DNA from: JALOTE01 sp031422195
GTDB lineage: Bacteria; Pseudomonadota; Alphaproteobacteria; Rhizobiales; Rhizobiaceae
Assembly (NCBI GenBank): GCA_031422195.1
Contig: JANOPZ010000031.1
Coordinates: forward strand, 1 to 64,000
DNA length: 64,000 nt
Reading direction: 5' to 3'
The notes below the pieces were generated by a model that saw nothing but the letters and a program-made list of their open reading frames with translations, had not been told where the DNA came from and searched no databases. The translations under genes were made by a program, and so were the position numbers. Below are positions 1 to 7,871 of this stretch, one piece after another; the first letter of the stretch is position 1; each line of letters opens with the position of its first letter.

Positions 1-11
1 GGCGCATTGAG

Positions 12-368
12 ATGAATAATCAACCTATCAATATGGCTGAAAAACTGTCGAAGTTCAGTGATCTATGGTCGCCGAAGATCGTCGGCGCATTTAACGGCCA
101 TGACTTGATGGCTGTCAAAGTGAAAGGCGATTTTAACTGGCATTCACACCCAGACACCGATGATTTTTTTATGGTGCTGTCCGGCCAATTGATCATTCAA
201 TTGCGCGATGGGGACGTGGTTTTGAATCCCGGTGAAATCTATGTTGTGCCCAAGGGCGTCGAACATTGCCCGCGTGCAGATATCGAAACGCATCTGCTTA
301 TTATTGAAACGAAGGGAACGCCAAATACCGGCGATGTTTCAACATCAGTGTTGAAGGATACCTTGTAG
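12..368 (+). CDS. Cupin-domain protein, small single-domain
   Basis: A 118-residue single cupin fold. Cupin motif 1 is visible as H-S-H-P near residues 40-43, followed by D-D-F-F-M-V-L-S-G, where the usual glutamate ligand is replaced by aspartate. Motif 2 is G-E-I-Y-V-V-P-K-G-V-E-H near residues 75-86. The three histidines would bind a divalent metal; the substrate cannot be read from the sequence. There is no signal peptide, so it should be cytosolic. The stop codon overlaps the GTG start of the next gene by one base, and the run continues into soxD-soxA-soxG, so it is probably part of the sarcosine oxidase transcript. It could be a mannose-6-phosphate isomerase-like or ChrR-like cupin; function unknown. 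Confidence 0.85.
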   Translation: MNNQPINMAEKLSKFSDLWSPKIVGAFNGHDLMAVKVKGDFNWHSHPDTDDFFMVLSGQLIIQLRDGDVVLNPGEIYVVPKGVEHCPRADIETHLLIIETKGTPNTGDVSTSVLKDTL

Positions 369-808
369 TGCTGAGGCGTGCGCTCCTCGTTGTAACACTC
401 ATGGGCGCAGCTGCGCCTGCGTTTGCTGATGAGCGTTCGTTTTTCTATATGCCGAATGACGAGGATTTCAGGCACCAAACCATTGCCAAGGGGCCAAACG
501 AGCAAAAATGGCCATTTACTGAAACAAGCGGCCAGATCGCGTGCGCATGGATAATGGGTGCGCAAGCGGTTTATTTTATACCGGAAAGTGAAATCGAAGG
601 CGTGGCTGCCGAAGATGAAAACTACCGCGTGTTGATCATCAGCACGAATGTCATCGAAATGATGATTTCAAACGCTGCCCAACGAGATTTGCTGTTACCG
701 ATGCCCAGTTTCGAAGAGCAAATCAAACGCATCGCACCTTATTACGCAATTGGCCTGAAACTCTGTGACATGCAGCGCGGCACTGTTCTTGGCCCGGCTG
801 AACTTTAA
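368..808 (+). CDS. Small secreted protein of unknown function (weak DUF2511-like features)
   Basis: A 146-residue protein starting with GTG, one base overlapping the cupin gene. Residues 1-20 form a clear Sec signal peptide ending A-P-A-F-A before D-E-R, so the mature protein should be periplasmic. The mature part contains K-W-P-F-T followed about nine residues later by a cysteine, and a second cysteine near the C terminus, a layout reminiscent of the YebY/DUF2511 family, but the likeness is weak and based only on this pattern. It sits 12 bases before soxD and is read in the same direction, so it is likely co-transcribed with sarcosine oxidase. No catalytic motif is visible. I do not recognise a function. 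Confidence 0.7.
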   Translation: MLRRALLVVTLMGAAAPAFADERSFFYMPNDEDFRHQTIAKGPNEQKWPFTETSGQIACAWIMGAQAVYFIPESEIEGVAAEDENYRVLIISTNVIEMMISNAAQRDLLLPMPSFEEQIKRIAPYYAIGLKLCDMQRGTVLGPAEL

Positions 809-820
809 CTGGATTATCAA

Positions 821-1180
821 ATGCTTCTTATCAACTGCCCCTATTGCGGCGAAGACCGCCCCGAAGTTGAGTTTCGCAATGCTGGCGAGGCTCATATCGC
901 GCGGCCCGCAAACATGGCCGATATTACGGACGAAGAGTTCGAGGCGTTTTTCTTTTTGCGCGACAATAAAAAAGGCACCACGTTTGAACGCTGGCGGCAT
1001 ATTCACGGATGCGGGCGGTTTTTTAATGCGGCGCGCGACACCGTAACTGACAAAATTATCATGACCTACAAAGCTGGTTTGCCGAAGCCTGAGATTAAAG
1101 TAGCCGAAATGACGCTGGAATTGGCCGTTGACCCCGGTGTTTCCGGCAGGTCAATGCTGCCTGTTGAGGCAAAATCATGA
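821..1180 (+). CDS. soxD: Sarcosine oxidase delta subunit
   Basis: The 119-residue delta subunit of heterotetrameric sarcosine oxidase, the small zinc-binding chain of the enzyme that demethylates sarcosine to glycine with transfer of the methyl group to tetrahydrofolate. The zinc site is visible as C-P-Y-C-G near the N terminus and H-x-H-G-C-G-R-F-F-N near residues 61-70, both typical of the family. Length is normal. Its TGA overlaps the ATG of soxA (ATGA), the translational coupling normally seen in soxBDAG operons. The unusual point is upstream: soxB, normally the immediate neighbour, is replaced here by a cupin gene and a secreted protein gene. Confidence 0.96.
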   Translation: MLLINCPYCGEDRPEVEFRNAGEAHIARPANMADITDEEFEAFFFLRDNKKGTTFERWRHIHGCGRFFNAARDTVTDKIIMTYKAGLPKPEIKVAEMTLELAVDPGVSGRSMLPVEAKS

Positions 1181-4173
1181 GCAAGACCCAGAAAAACCGT
1201 ATCGTCGGAAAAGGCCGTTTAGCGCCATCGCGTGTTGTCAATTTCTCATTTGATGGCGTGGCGATGCAAGGGCTTGAGGGTGATACTTTGGCTTCGGCCT
1301 TGATCGCCAACAATGTGCATTTGACAGGACGTTCGTTCAAATATCATCGCCCGCGCGGGATATTGTCGGCGGGTGTTGAAGAGCCAAACGCCATTGTGCA
1401 AGTGCGGCGTGATTTTGCCCGCACCGAGCCGAACGTTCGCGCAACCGTCGCAGAACTTTACGACGGGTTTAGTGCCACCAGCCAGAACCGCTGGCCTTCG
1501 CTGGCGTTTGATGTTGGCGCGGTCAATGATTTGGCGTCGCCATTCATTCCGGCCGGGTTCTATTATAAAACCTTCATGTGGCCCCAAAAAGCTTGGCACA
1601 AACTTTATGAACCCAATATCCGCATGGCTGCTGGCCTTGGCAAAGCGCCAACGGAAGCGGACCCTGATGCTTATGCCAATCGGTTTGCGCATTGCGATGT
1701 CTTGGTGATTGGCGGCGGTGCGGCCGGTTTGGCGGCAGCTCTTGCGGCAGCTGAATCGGGCGCAAACGTGATGATTGTTGATGAAAATCCAGCAACTGGC
1801 GGTGCACTGCGTTATGAAAGCGGTGCGACGATTGACGGGCATTTTGGCTGGGATTGGGCGGTTGCGACCACGGTGAAATTAGCCGCAATGCCCAATGTTC
1901 GTCTTCTTACCCGCACAACGGCGTTCGGATATATGGCGCAAAACATGGTGTGCCTGATTGAACGTATTACCGAGCATTTGCCAAAACCTGATACCGAAAC
2001 GCCGCGTGAACGCGTATGGCAGGTACGCGCGAAACGTGTAATTATCGCCGCGGGCGCCATCGAGCGCCATATGGTGTTTGCTGAAAACGACCGTCCGGGC
2101 ATTATGTTAGCCTCAGCAGCCAGAACCTATCTCAACCATTATGGTGTGGCTGTCGGCAAAAACGTTGGCGTATTTACAGCGTCTGACAGTGCCTATCATG
2201 CGGCGATTGACCTTCATAAAGCGGGAAGCAAAATTGCAGCCATTGTCGATTACCGCGATGGGCCAAAAGGGCTAGCCCTTGATGAAGCGCGGGCACTGGG
2301 CATTGAAGTGATCACCGGCGCTGGCGTGGTTTCCACCGGCGGGCGCTTGCGCGTTTCGTCGATGGTTGTTCGGGCCAAAAATGGTGGCACCAACCGCATT
2401 ATTCCGGTTGATGCAGTGTTGATGAGCGCAGGCTGGACACCGTCTGTCCATATGTATTCGCAGTCACGTGGACGTGTGGTTTGGGATGCGGCGACTGAAC
2501 GGTTTTTGCCGGGCGATTATCCTCAAGATGCTGCGTCTATTGGCGCTTGCAATGGCACGATGACGCTTGAAGCCACCATTGACGAAGCGCTCAGCGCAGG
2601 TGAGCGCTTCGCCAAAGAAACCGGTTCCAAAGGTAAAGCGTTAAAGCTCAAAAACGTATCTGGCGAAAGTTTTGCCGGTTCCTTTGCCGGCGCTTCATTG
2701 GGCGCAGCAGAGGGCGAGGCAGTTAAAGCGTTTGTAGATTTTCAAAACGATGTGACCGCAAAAGATATTGGCCTGGCTGTTCGCGAGGGCATGCATTCTA
2801 TCGAGCATGTCAAACGCTACACCACCAATGGTATGGCAACCGATCAAGGCAAAACTTCCAACATGCATGGGCTGGCGATAGCTGCGCATTTGCTTGGGCG
2901 CGAAGTGCCGAAGGTTGGCCTTACCACGTTCCGCTCGCCTTATACGCCGGTGACATTTGGCGCGCTGGTTGGACATGCGCGCGGCAAATTGTTTGACCCT
3001 ACGCGTTGCACCCCGATGCATAAATCACATGTAGCGTTGGGCGCAGCGTTTGAGGATGTTGGCCTTTGGAAACGCGCCTGGTATTATGCGCGTGAGGGCG
3101 AAGATATGCATCAAGCTGTCAATCGCGAGGTTAAAACTATACGCGATTTTGGCGGAATTTTTGATGCTTCAACGCTTGGAAAAATTGAAGTTGTCGGGCC
3201 TGATGCGGCAGAGTTTCTCGACCGGCTTTATACCAACCCATTCAAAAACTTGGAACCCGGCAAATTGCGGTACGGCATCATGTGCCGCGAAGACGGCTTC
3301 ATTTACGATGACGGCGTTGTCGCACGCATCGCCGAAGACCGTTTTCATGTGACGACAACCACAGGCGGCGCGCCACGCGTGATGAATATGATGGAAGACT
3401 ATCTCCAGACCGAATGGCCGCAATTGCAGGTTTATTTAACATCTATCTCAGAACAATGGGCGGTTATCGCTGTGCAAGGGCCAAAGGCCCGTAATGTGCT
3501 TGCACCTCTTGTTGAAGGTGTTGATATTTCCAACGAAGCTTTGCCGCATATGAGCTACCGCGAAGGGTCTATCATGGGCGTACCTATGCGGCTGTTCCGC
3601 ATGTCGTTTACCGGTGAGGCGGGCTTTGAAGTGAATGTTCCAGCTGATTACGGCCAAGCCGTGTGGGATGCAATTTATACACGGATGAATGCCCTTGGCG
3701 GCTGCGCTTACGGCACTGAGGCGATGCATGTTCTGCGTGCTGAAAAAGGCTATATTATTGTTGGCCAAGATACAGACGGCACGGTGACACCGGATGATGC
3801 GGGTCTTGGTTGGGCGGTTGGCAAAAAGAAAACTGACTTTGTTGGCATTCGCGGCATGAAACGGCCTGATCTGGTTAAAGCCGGTCGCAAGCAGCTTGTC
3901 GGCCTCAAAACCAAAGACCCTCAGGTGGTTTTGGAAGAAGGTGCACAGATTGTTGAAAACCCCGACCAGCCTCTTCCAATGACCATGATCGGCCATGTGA
4001 CATCATCTTATTGGTCGCCCAATTGCAGGCGCTCAATTGCCATGGCGCTGATTGTAAATGGCATGAACCGAATGGGCGAGACACTGTTTATTCCGATGCC
4101 GGATGGTGTGATTGAAGCAGAAATCTGCAAGCCGGTGTTTGTGGATGAAGAGGGGGGCCGGCTCCATGGTTGA
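1177..4173 (+). CDS. soxA: Sarcosine oxidase alpha subunit
   Basis: A 998-residue alpha subunit. Order of domains: an N-terminal ferredoxin-like fold without cluster cysteines (about residues 15-100, S-F-K-Y-H-R-P-R-G); a dinucleotide-binding region beginning V-L-V-I-G-G-G-A-A-G-L near residue 175, which holds NAD+; and a C-terminal GcvT-like folate-binding domain from about residue 600 to the end (for example the region around R-Y-G-I-M-C-R-E-D-G-F-I-Y-D-D-G). Length matches the family. Known role: with the beta subunit it carries electrons and channels the methylene group to tetrahydrofolate in the cytosol. It overlaps soxD by 4 bases and soxG by 8 bases, so the three are one transcript. 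No frameshift seen. Confidence 0.98.
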   Translation: MSKTQKNRIVGKGRLAPSRVVNFSFDGVAMQGLEGDTLASALIANNVHLTGRSFKYHRPRGILSAGVEEPNAIVQVRRDFARTEPNVRATVAELYDGFSATSQNRWPSLAFDVGAVNDLASPFIPAGFYYKTFMWPQKAWHKLYEPNIRMAAGLGKAPTEADPDAYANRFAHCDVLVIGGGAAGLAAALAAAESGANVMIVDENPATGGALRYESGATIDGHFGWDWAVATTVKLAAMPNVRLLTRTTAFGYMAQNMVCLIERITEHLPKPDTETPRERVWQVRAKRVIIAAGAIERHMVFAENDRPGIMLASAARTYLNHYGVAVGKNVGVFTASDSAYHAAIDLHKAGSKIAAIVDYRDGPKGLALDEARALGIEVITGAGVVSTGGRLRVSSMVVRAKNGGTNRIIPVDAVLMSAGWTPSVHMYSQSRGRVVWDAATERFLPGDYPQDAASIGACNGTMTLEATIDEALSAGERFAKETGSKGKALKLKNVSGESFAGSFAGASLGAAEGEAVKAFVDFQNDVTAKDIGLAVREGMHSIEHVKRYTTNGMATDQGKTSNMHGLAIAAHLLGREVPKVGLTTFRSPYTPVTFGALVGHARGKLFDPTRCTPMHKSHVALGAAFEDVGLWKRAWYYAREGEDMHQAVNREVKTIRDFGGIFDASTLGKIEVVGPDAAEFLDRLYTNPFKNLEPGKLRYGIMCREDGFIYDDGVVARIAEDRFHVTTTTGGAPRVMNMMEDYLQTEWPQLQVYLTSISEQWAVIAVQGPKARNVLAPLVEGVDISNEALPHMSYREGSIMGVPMRLFRMSFTGEAGFEVNVPADYGQAVWDAIYTRMNALGGCAYGTEAMHVLRAEKGYIIVGQDTDGTVTPDDAGLGWAVGKKKTDFVGIRGMKRPDLVKAGRKQLVGLKTKDPQVVLEEGAQIVENPDQPLPMTMIGHVTSSYWSPNCRRSIAMALIVNGMNRMGETLFIPMPDGVIEAEICKPVFVDEEGGRLHG

Positions 4174-4720
4174 AACAACTCAATTGGCGGAACGCAAAGC
4201 GATCCACGCCGGTGCGCGTTACGCAAAAGGGCGGACCTCTGTCGAGGTGGCCGCTCCTGCGGTTCGTATCAGTTTGCGGGCACCTGAGGCAAGCGTTGCT
4301 GCTTTGTCAAAAGCGTTGGGTTTCGCACTGCCGCAAAAACCAAAAACGTCATCGTCTAAAAATGATGTTCATTCACTTTGGATCGGGCCAGATGAATGGT
4401 TGATTATTGCGCCCGAAGGCAGTGATCTGATTGCCAAATTTGCCAAAATTGTTGCGTTTCATTCTGCCGTCGATGTGTCGCACCGCAATGCCGCGTTGGT
4501 TGTTACAGGCGCTGGCGCGGCTGATGTTTTGAACGCAGGTTGCCCACAGGATTTAAGTTTGATGGCATTTCCGGTTGGGGCTTGCTCGCGGACATTGATG
4601 GGCAAAACCGAAGTGATTTTGTATCGCTCTTCTGAAAATAACTTCCGCGTGGAAGTGTGGCGTTCGTTTGCCACCTATGCGCTGGATTTTATCGAGGACG
4701 TAATCAGGCGGGATGTTTAG
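4166..4720 (+). CDS. soxG: Sarcosine oxidase gamma subunit
   Basis: A 184-residue gamma subunit. I chose the ATG at 4166, which overlaps the end of soxA by 8 bases (M-V-E-T-T-Q-L); the longer open frame upstream lies inside soxA. The sequence G-P-D-E-W-L-I-I-A-P near residue 78 and the V-D-V-S-H-R-N-A segment are typical of SoxG and related GcvT-like folds. Known role: structural subunit of the cytosolic tetrameric enzyme, needed for assembly. It is the last gene of the run; a MaoC-family gene on the other strand ends ten bases beyond, with no evident terminator between. Confidence 0.93.
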   Translation: MVETTQLAERKAIHAGARYAKGRTSVEVAAPAVRISLRAPEASVAALSKALGFALPQKPKTSSSKNDVHSLWIGPDEWLIIAPEGSDLIAKFAKIVAFHSAVDVSHRNAALVVTGAGAADVLNAGCPQDLSLMAFPVGACSRTLMGKTEVILYRSSENNFRVEVWRSFATYALDFIEDVIRRDV

Positions 4721-4729
4721 GTCCTGACC

Positions 4730-5224
4730 CTAGGCTTCCAGCTTGGCAACTTCAGCGGCATCGATCACAGAAAGGGTTTTCCACTCGGCTGTGAATGCGG
4801 GTTTTGCCGAACCTTCGATTTCCAGCGTCACGTCATAACTCGTCAGCACACGGCCTGAAGGGCGGATATCTGCATCCGTAAGTTTGAATTTTGCGCGCAC
4901 CATGGCGCCCGCCTTTACGGGCGCGGCAAAGCGTATTTTATCAAACCCATAATTCATGCCCATGGTTGTCGTTTCAATGACGGGCAGGGTTTCGTATGCC
5001 AATGTCGACAGGAGTGACAGTGTCAGAAACCCGTGCGCGATGCTGCCGCCAAACGGGGTTTCGGCCGCAGCACGGGCAGGGTCGATATGGATCCACTGAT
5101 AATCATCCGTCGCTTTGGCAAAATCATCGATCATGGTTTGCGTGACTTGCCGCCACGGCGAAAAAACTTCGCTTCCAACAAAGCCCAAAATTGCTGCAAG
5201 GGGGATGGAAAGGCTGCCCGTCAT
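4730..5224 (-). CDS. MaoC-family (R)-specific enoyl-CoA hydratase-like (NodN type)
   Basis: A 164-residue single hot-dog domain. The hydratase-2 signature appears as D-D-Y-Q-W-I-H-I-D followed by G-S-I-A-H-G-F near residues 38-65; the aspartate and histidine in the first block are the likely catalytic pair. This form (QWIHxD) is typical of NodN-like members that hydrate short-chain enoyl-CoA. The start at 5224 has GGAAG six bases upstream; a TTG codon at 5236 would add four residues. The gene stands alone, convergent with soxG, with tRNA-Val behind its start. The substrate is not predictable from sequence. Confidence 0.88.
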   Translation of the reverse strand: MTGSLSIPLAAILGFVGSEVFSPWRQVTQTMIDDFAKATDDYQWIHIDPARAAAETPFGGSIAHGFLTLSLLSTLAYETLPVIETTTMGMNYGFDKIRFAAPVKAGAMVRAKFKLTDADIRPSGRVLTSYDVTLEIEGSAKPAFTAEWKTLSVIDAAEVAKLEA

Positions 5225-5363
5225 GTCTGCTTCCAATTCGGTATTCTAAGGTTTGCAAATGCGGCGATTGCGCGAGGCAATTGGCCGCCGTGACACGTTA
5301 TCCGACCCCTCTGTTAGCTATGCGCACGAATGGAGCCGGACCCTCGGATTTCGGAAGCATCCA

Positions 5364-5438
5364 TGGTGGGCGTAACAGGGATTGAACCTGTGACCCCTAC
5401 AATGTCAATGTAGTGCTCTCCCGCTGAGCTATACGCCC
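5364..5438 (-). tRNA. tRNA-Val(GAC)
   Basis: A complete 75-base cloverleaf on the minus strand, with the CCA tail encoded. Acceptor stem GGGCGTA/TACGCCC, D arm GCTC-AGCGGGA-GAGC, anticodon stem CTACA/TGTAG with loop TTGACAT (anticodon GAC, valine), five-base variable loop, and T arm ACAGG-TTCAATC-CCTGT. All stems pair fully. No clear poly-U terminator follows. Confidence 0.97.
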
Positions 5439-5518
5439 ATGGATGTGACGCCGGATACACCACAAAGGGGTCGCGACGTCAACGGGGAATGGTCAATAAT
5501 GTAAAGGGTAAATCAGGC

Positions 5519-5881
5519 TCAAGCGGCTTTTAACAGCTTCTCCACCTCGTTGACCAGATCTTTCAAATGAAACGGTTTTGACAGAACAGTGGCATCTTTG
5601 GGCGCTTTGCTTTCAGGGTTGAGAGCCACGGCGGCAAAGCCGGTGATAAACATCACCTTCAGATCAGGGTCGATTTCGGTTGCGCGGCGCGCAAGCTCAA
5701 TGCCGTCCATCTCCGGCATCACAATATCGGTGAGCAGCAGATTAAATGGCTCTTCGCGCAGGCGCTCGTAAGCGCTGGCTCCATTGTCAAAATCCACGAC
5801 TTGATATCCGGCGCGTTCCAGCGCTTTGACCAAAAAGCGGCGCATATCATTATCATCTTCAGCAAGCAGAATCCGGTTCAT
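5519..5881 (-). CDS. cpdR: CpdR-type single-domain response regulator
   Basis: A 120-residue receiver domain with no output domain. The acidic pocket E-D-D is at residues 8-10, the phospho-acceptor is Asp52 (L-L-L-T-D-I-V-M-P-E-M-D-G), the switch threonine is in M-F-I-T-G-F, and the conserved lysine is in L-S-K-P-F. The chain ends in Ala-Ala. The sequence closely matches rhizobial CpdR as I remember it. Known role: unphosphorylated CpdR brings ClpXP to cell-cycle substrates, and CckA-ChpT controls its phosphorylation. I chose the ATG at 5881, which gives the usual N terminus; a start 36 bases further upstream is open but would add an atypical leader. Confidence 0.9.
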   Translation of the reverse strand: MNRILLAEDDNDMRRFLVKALERAGYQVVDFDNGASAYERLREEPFNLLLTDIVMPEMDGIELARRATEIDPDLKVMFITGFAAVALNPESKAPKDATVLSKPFHLKDLVNEVEKLLKAA

Positions 5882-6050
5882 GAGAGCATTTCTATCGGTT
5901 GCGGCCCGTTTGGCCAATTAAATCACGAATCAAGCCCGTAGCTTTGCCTGACAGGCGTAAAGAAAATGCAAAGTTGGCGTCTAACATCTGCATTTGGCAC
6001 TATTTTCCTCGGCTTGCCAAGCGTATCAAAGGCGCAAAGTGAAGGATAAT

Positions 6051-6935
6051 ATGCCAGCCGACTTTACAGCAGAAACCGCGTTTGATGTGCTTGCACCCGC
6101 GCAGCAACGGGTGCCGTTCGTCTTTAACTCACCCCATTCCGGGCGCATCTATCCGCAGCGCTTTCTCGATTTGGCTCAACTCGATGGCTGGCAAATCCGC
6201 CGGTCTGAAGACTGTTTTGTTGATGAACTTTATGCGGGCGCAGTGGCTTTAGGTGCGCCGTTGCTTCGGGCGCATTTCCCAAGGGCTTATTTGGATGTGA
6301 ACCGAGAGCCCTTAGAGCTTGACCCGGCAATGTTCACCCATGCGTTTTCGATGCCCATAAACGCGGCCTCGCCGCGGGTTGCAGCAGGTCTTGGCACGGT
6401 GCCGAAGCTGGTGGGTGAAGGGCGCTCGATTTACCGATATCGGCTGCGCCCGGAGGAGGCGCTGATGCGGCTTGAGACATGTTATTTCCCATACCACAGT
6501 GTTCTGAAGGCTTTGGTGGACGAAACTGTCAGGCAATTTGGCTTTTGTGTTTTGATTGATTGCCACTCAATGCCGGGTCAAATCACCCACCCCGAAGATG
6601 GAACGCAACCTCATTTTATTATTGGCGACCGTTTTGGGCAAACAGCATCAGCCGCGTTTTCCATTGCTGCAATTGCCTTGCTGCGTCAGGCGGGATTTAA
6701 CGTGAGCCATAACCGGCCTTATGCGGGCGGATTTATTACTGAGAATTATGGGTCGCCAGGAAAAAATGTACATGCAATTCAAATCGAAACCAGCAGACGG
6801 CTTTATCTCGACGAAGCGCGCTATTTGCGCAGTAGCAATTTTACTGCTTTTCAAACAGAACTGACACAATTTTGTGCCAGCATTATGAGCCTGCCGGATT
6901 CGGTCTTTATGCCAATGAGGGACGCTGCGGAATAG
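6051..6935 (+). CDS. N-formylglutamate amidohydrolase family protein
   Basis: A 294-residue member of the N-formylglutamate deformylase/amidohydrolase family (HutG-like). Visible family signatures are F-N-S-P-H-S-G-R near residue 25, the R-S-E-D-x-F-V-D block, H-F-P-R-A-Y-L-D-V-N-R-E-P near residue 85, and the metal-site motif L-I-D-C-H-S-M-P-G near residue 175. The ATG at 6051 has AAGGA eight bases upstream, so the longer frame from 5994 is not used. Known members release formate and glutamate in histidine breakdown. No hut genes are nearby, so the physiological substrate is uncertain. It is followed at once by the tail of a minus-strand sRNA candidate. Confidence 0.9.
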   Translation: MPADFTAETAFDVLAPAQQRVPFVFNSPHSGRIYPQRFLDLAQLDGWQIRRSEDCFVDELYAGAVALGAPLLRAHFPRAYLDVNREPLELDPAMFTHAFSMPINAASPRVAAGLGTVPKLVGEGRSIYRYRLRPEEALMRLETCYFPYHSVLKALVDETVRQFGFCVLIDCHSMPGQITHPEDGTQPHFIIGDRFGQTASAAFSIAAIALLRQAGFNVSHNRPYAGGFITENYGSPGKNVHAIQIETSRRLYLDEARYLRSSNFTAFQTELTQFCASIMSLPDSVFMPMRDAAE

Positions 6936-6937
6936 TC

Positions 6938-7018
6938 AAAAAAAGACCGCAACGGCAAACCGCTACGGCCAAAGTCTGGGGAAGAACGCCATATGGCGTT
7001 AGGCCGAAGCCTAAACAT
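6938..7018 (-). ncRNA. Candidate trans-acting sRNA (SuhB/MmgR-like, about 80 nt)
   Basis: A minus-strand intrinsic terminator has no gene in front of it: stem CCGTAGCGG/CCGTTGCGG (6968-6960 with 6955-6947, two wobble pairs), loop TTTG, then a run of seven U from 6944 to 6938. Upstream in the same RNA are a hairpin TAGGC-TTCG-GCCTA (7013-7000, UUCG tetraloop) and a perfect 16-base palindrome AACGCCATATGGCGTT (7000-6985), then a single-stranded CTTCCCC stretch. A TTGACT box lies at about 7048-7043, placing a start near 7018 and a transcript of about 80 nt. It lies next to an inositol-phosphatase family gene. From memory the layout suits the alphaproteobacterial suhB/mmgR sRNA family; the family call is less sure than the presence of an sRNA. 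Confidence 0.72.
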
Positions 7019-7088
7019 CGACTTATGAGTGCGTTGCAGCAAGTCAATGATTATTTTGCAGTGCAGCAAAATCAATAGGGTGCCTGAA

Positions 7089-7871
7089 ATGTCTAAGACA
7101 AAAACCATGTTCAGTTTTTTTGAAGAAATTGCAGAGGCATCGGCGGCGGCAACGTTGCCCTATTTTCGCACTGCAATGAGTGTTGATAATAAACTGGATG
7201 AGGGTTTTGACCCCGTGACTGAGGCTGATAAAAGTGCCGAGCGCGCCATTCGTGCGTTGATTGAGCGCGACTTCCCTGAAGATGGCATTCACGGCGAAGA
7301 ATATGGGCTGGTGCGGGAAAATGCGCTTCGGCGCTGGGTGATTGACCCGGTTGATGGCACGCGGGCGTTCATCAGCGGTCTGCCGGTATGGGGCACTCTT
7401 GTCGGGTTGACCCATGGCCACATCGCAATTGCCGGGATGATGGCTCAACCCTTTACAGGCGAGATATTTATGGCCGATGGAGAAAGTGCTGTTCGGGTAT
7501 GGAGGGGCCAAGCGACCGATTTGAAAGTGAGCGCTTGCAAACAGCTGGGCGCTGCAAAAATGTTTACGACATCTCCGCATTTGTTCAAAGGCGCGATGCG
7601 AGGCCAGTTTGATGCTCTTGAAACAAAGGTCAAGCTGTCGCGCTACGGCACTGATTGTTATGCCTTCGCGATGCTGGCGGCAGGTTTTGCCGATGTTGTG
7701 ATCGACCCTGGTTTGCAACCCTATGATATTGTTGCCTTGATCCCGCTGATTGAACAGGCGGGCGGCATTGTGACGACGCTTGATGGTGCTCGCGCAGAAA
7801 ATGGCGGGGACATTATTGCGGCGGCTACGCCTGAATTGCATCTGGCCGCAATGGCTGCAATGCGAAACTAA
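7089..7871 (+). CDS. hisN: Histidinol-phosphatase, inositol monophosphatase family
   Basis: A 260-residue IMPase-fold phosphatase. Metal-binding motifs are visible: D-P-V-T-E-A-D near residue 42, G-E-E-Y-G near residue 69, W-V-I-D-P-V-D-G-T-R near residue 82 and the C-terminal P-Y-D-I-V-A-L block with the last aspartate. The Y-R/D-C-Y-A-F pattern and overall sequence fit HisN (histidinol-phosphate to histidinol, the alphaproteobacterial route) rather than SuhB, but the two are hard to separate by eye. I chose the ATG at 7089 (M-S-K-T-K). Its stop overlaps the stop of the convergent hydrolase gene by three bases. An sRNA candidate lies on the other strand just upstream. Confidence 0.85.
   Translation: MSKTKTMFSFFEEIAEASAAATLPYFRTAMSVDNKLDEGFDPVTEADKSAERAIRALIERDFPEDGIHGEEYGLVRENALRRWVIDPVDGTRAFISGLPVWGTLVGLTHGHIAIAGMMAQPFTGEIFMADGESAVRVWRGQATDLKVSACKQLGAAKMFTTSPHLFKGAMRGQFDALETKVKLSRYGTDCYAFAMLAAGFADVVIDPGLQPYDIVALIPLIEQAGGIVTTLDGARAENGGDIIAAATPELHLAAMAAMRN

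Noticed and set aside
4112..4165. Upstream extension of soxG
   Set aside because: It lies wholly within soxA; the ATG at 4166 gives the normal N terminus and overlap.
7044..7841. Long open frame of 265 codons on the minus strand opposite hisN
   Set aside because: It is the antisense shadow of hisN, with no ribosome site or family motif, and its composition follows the sense gene.
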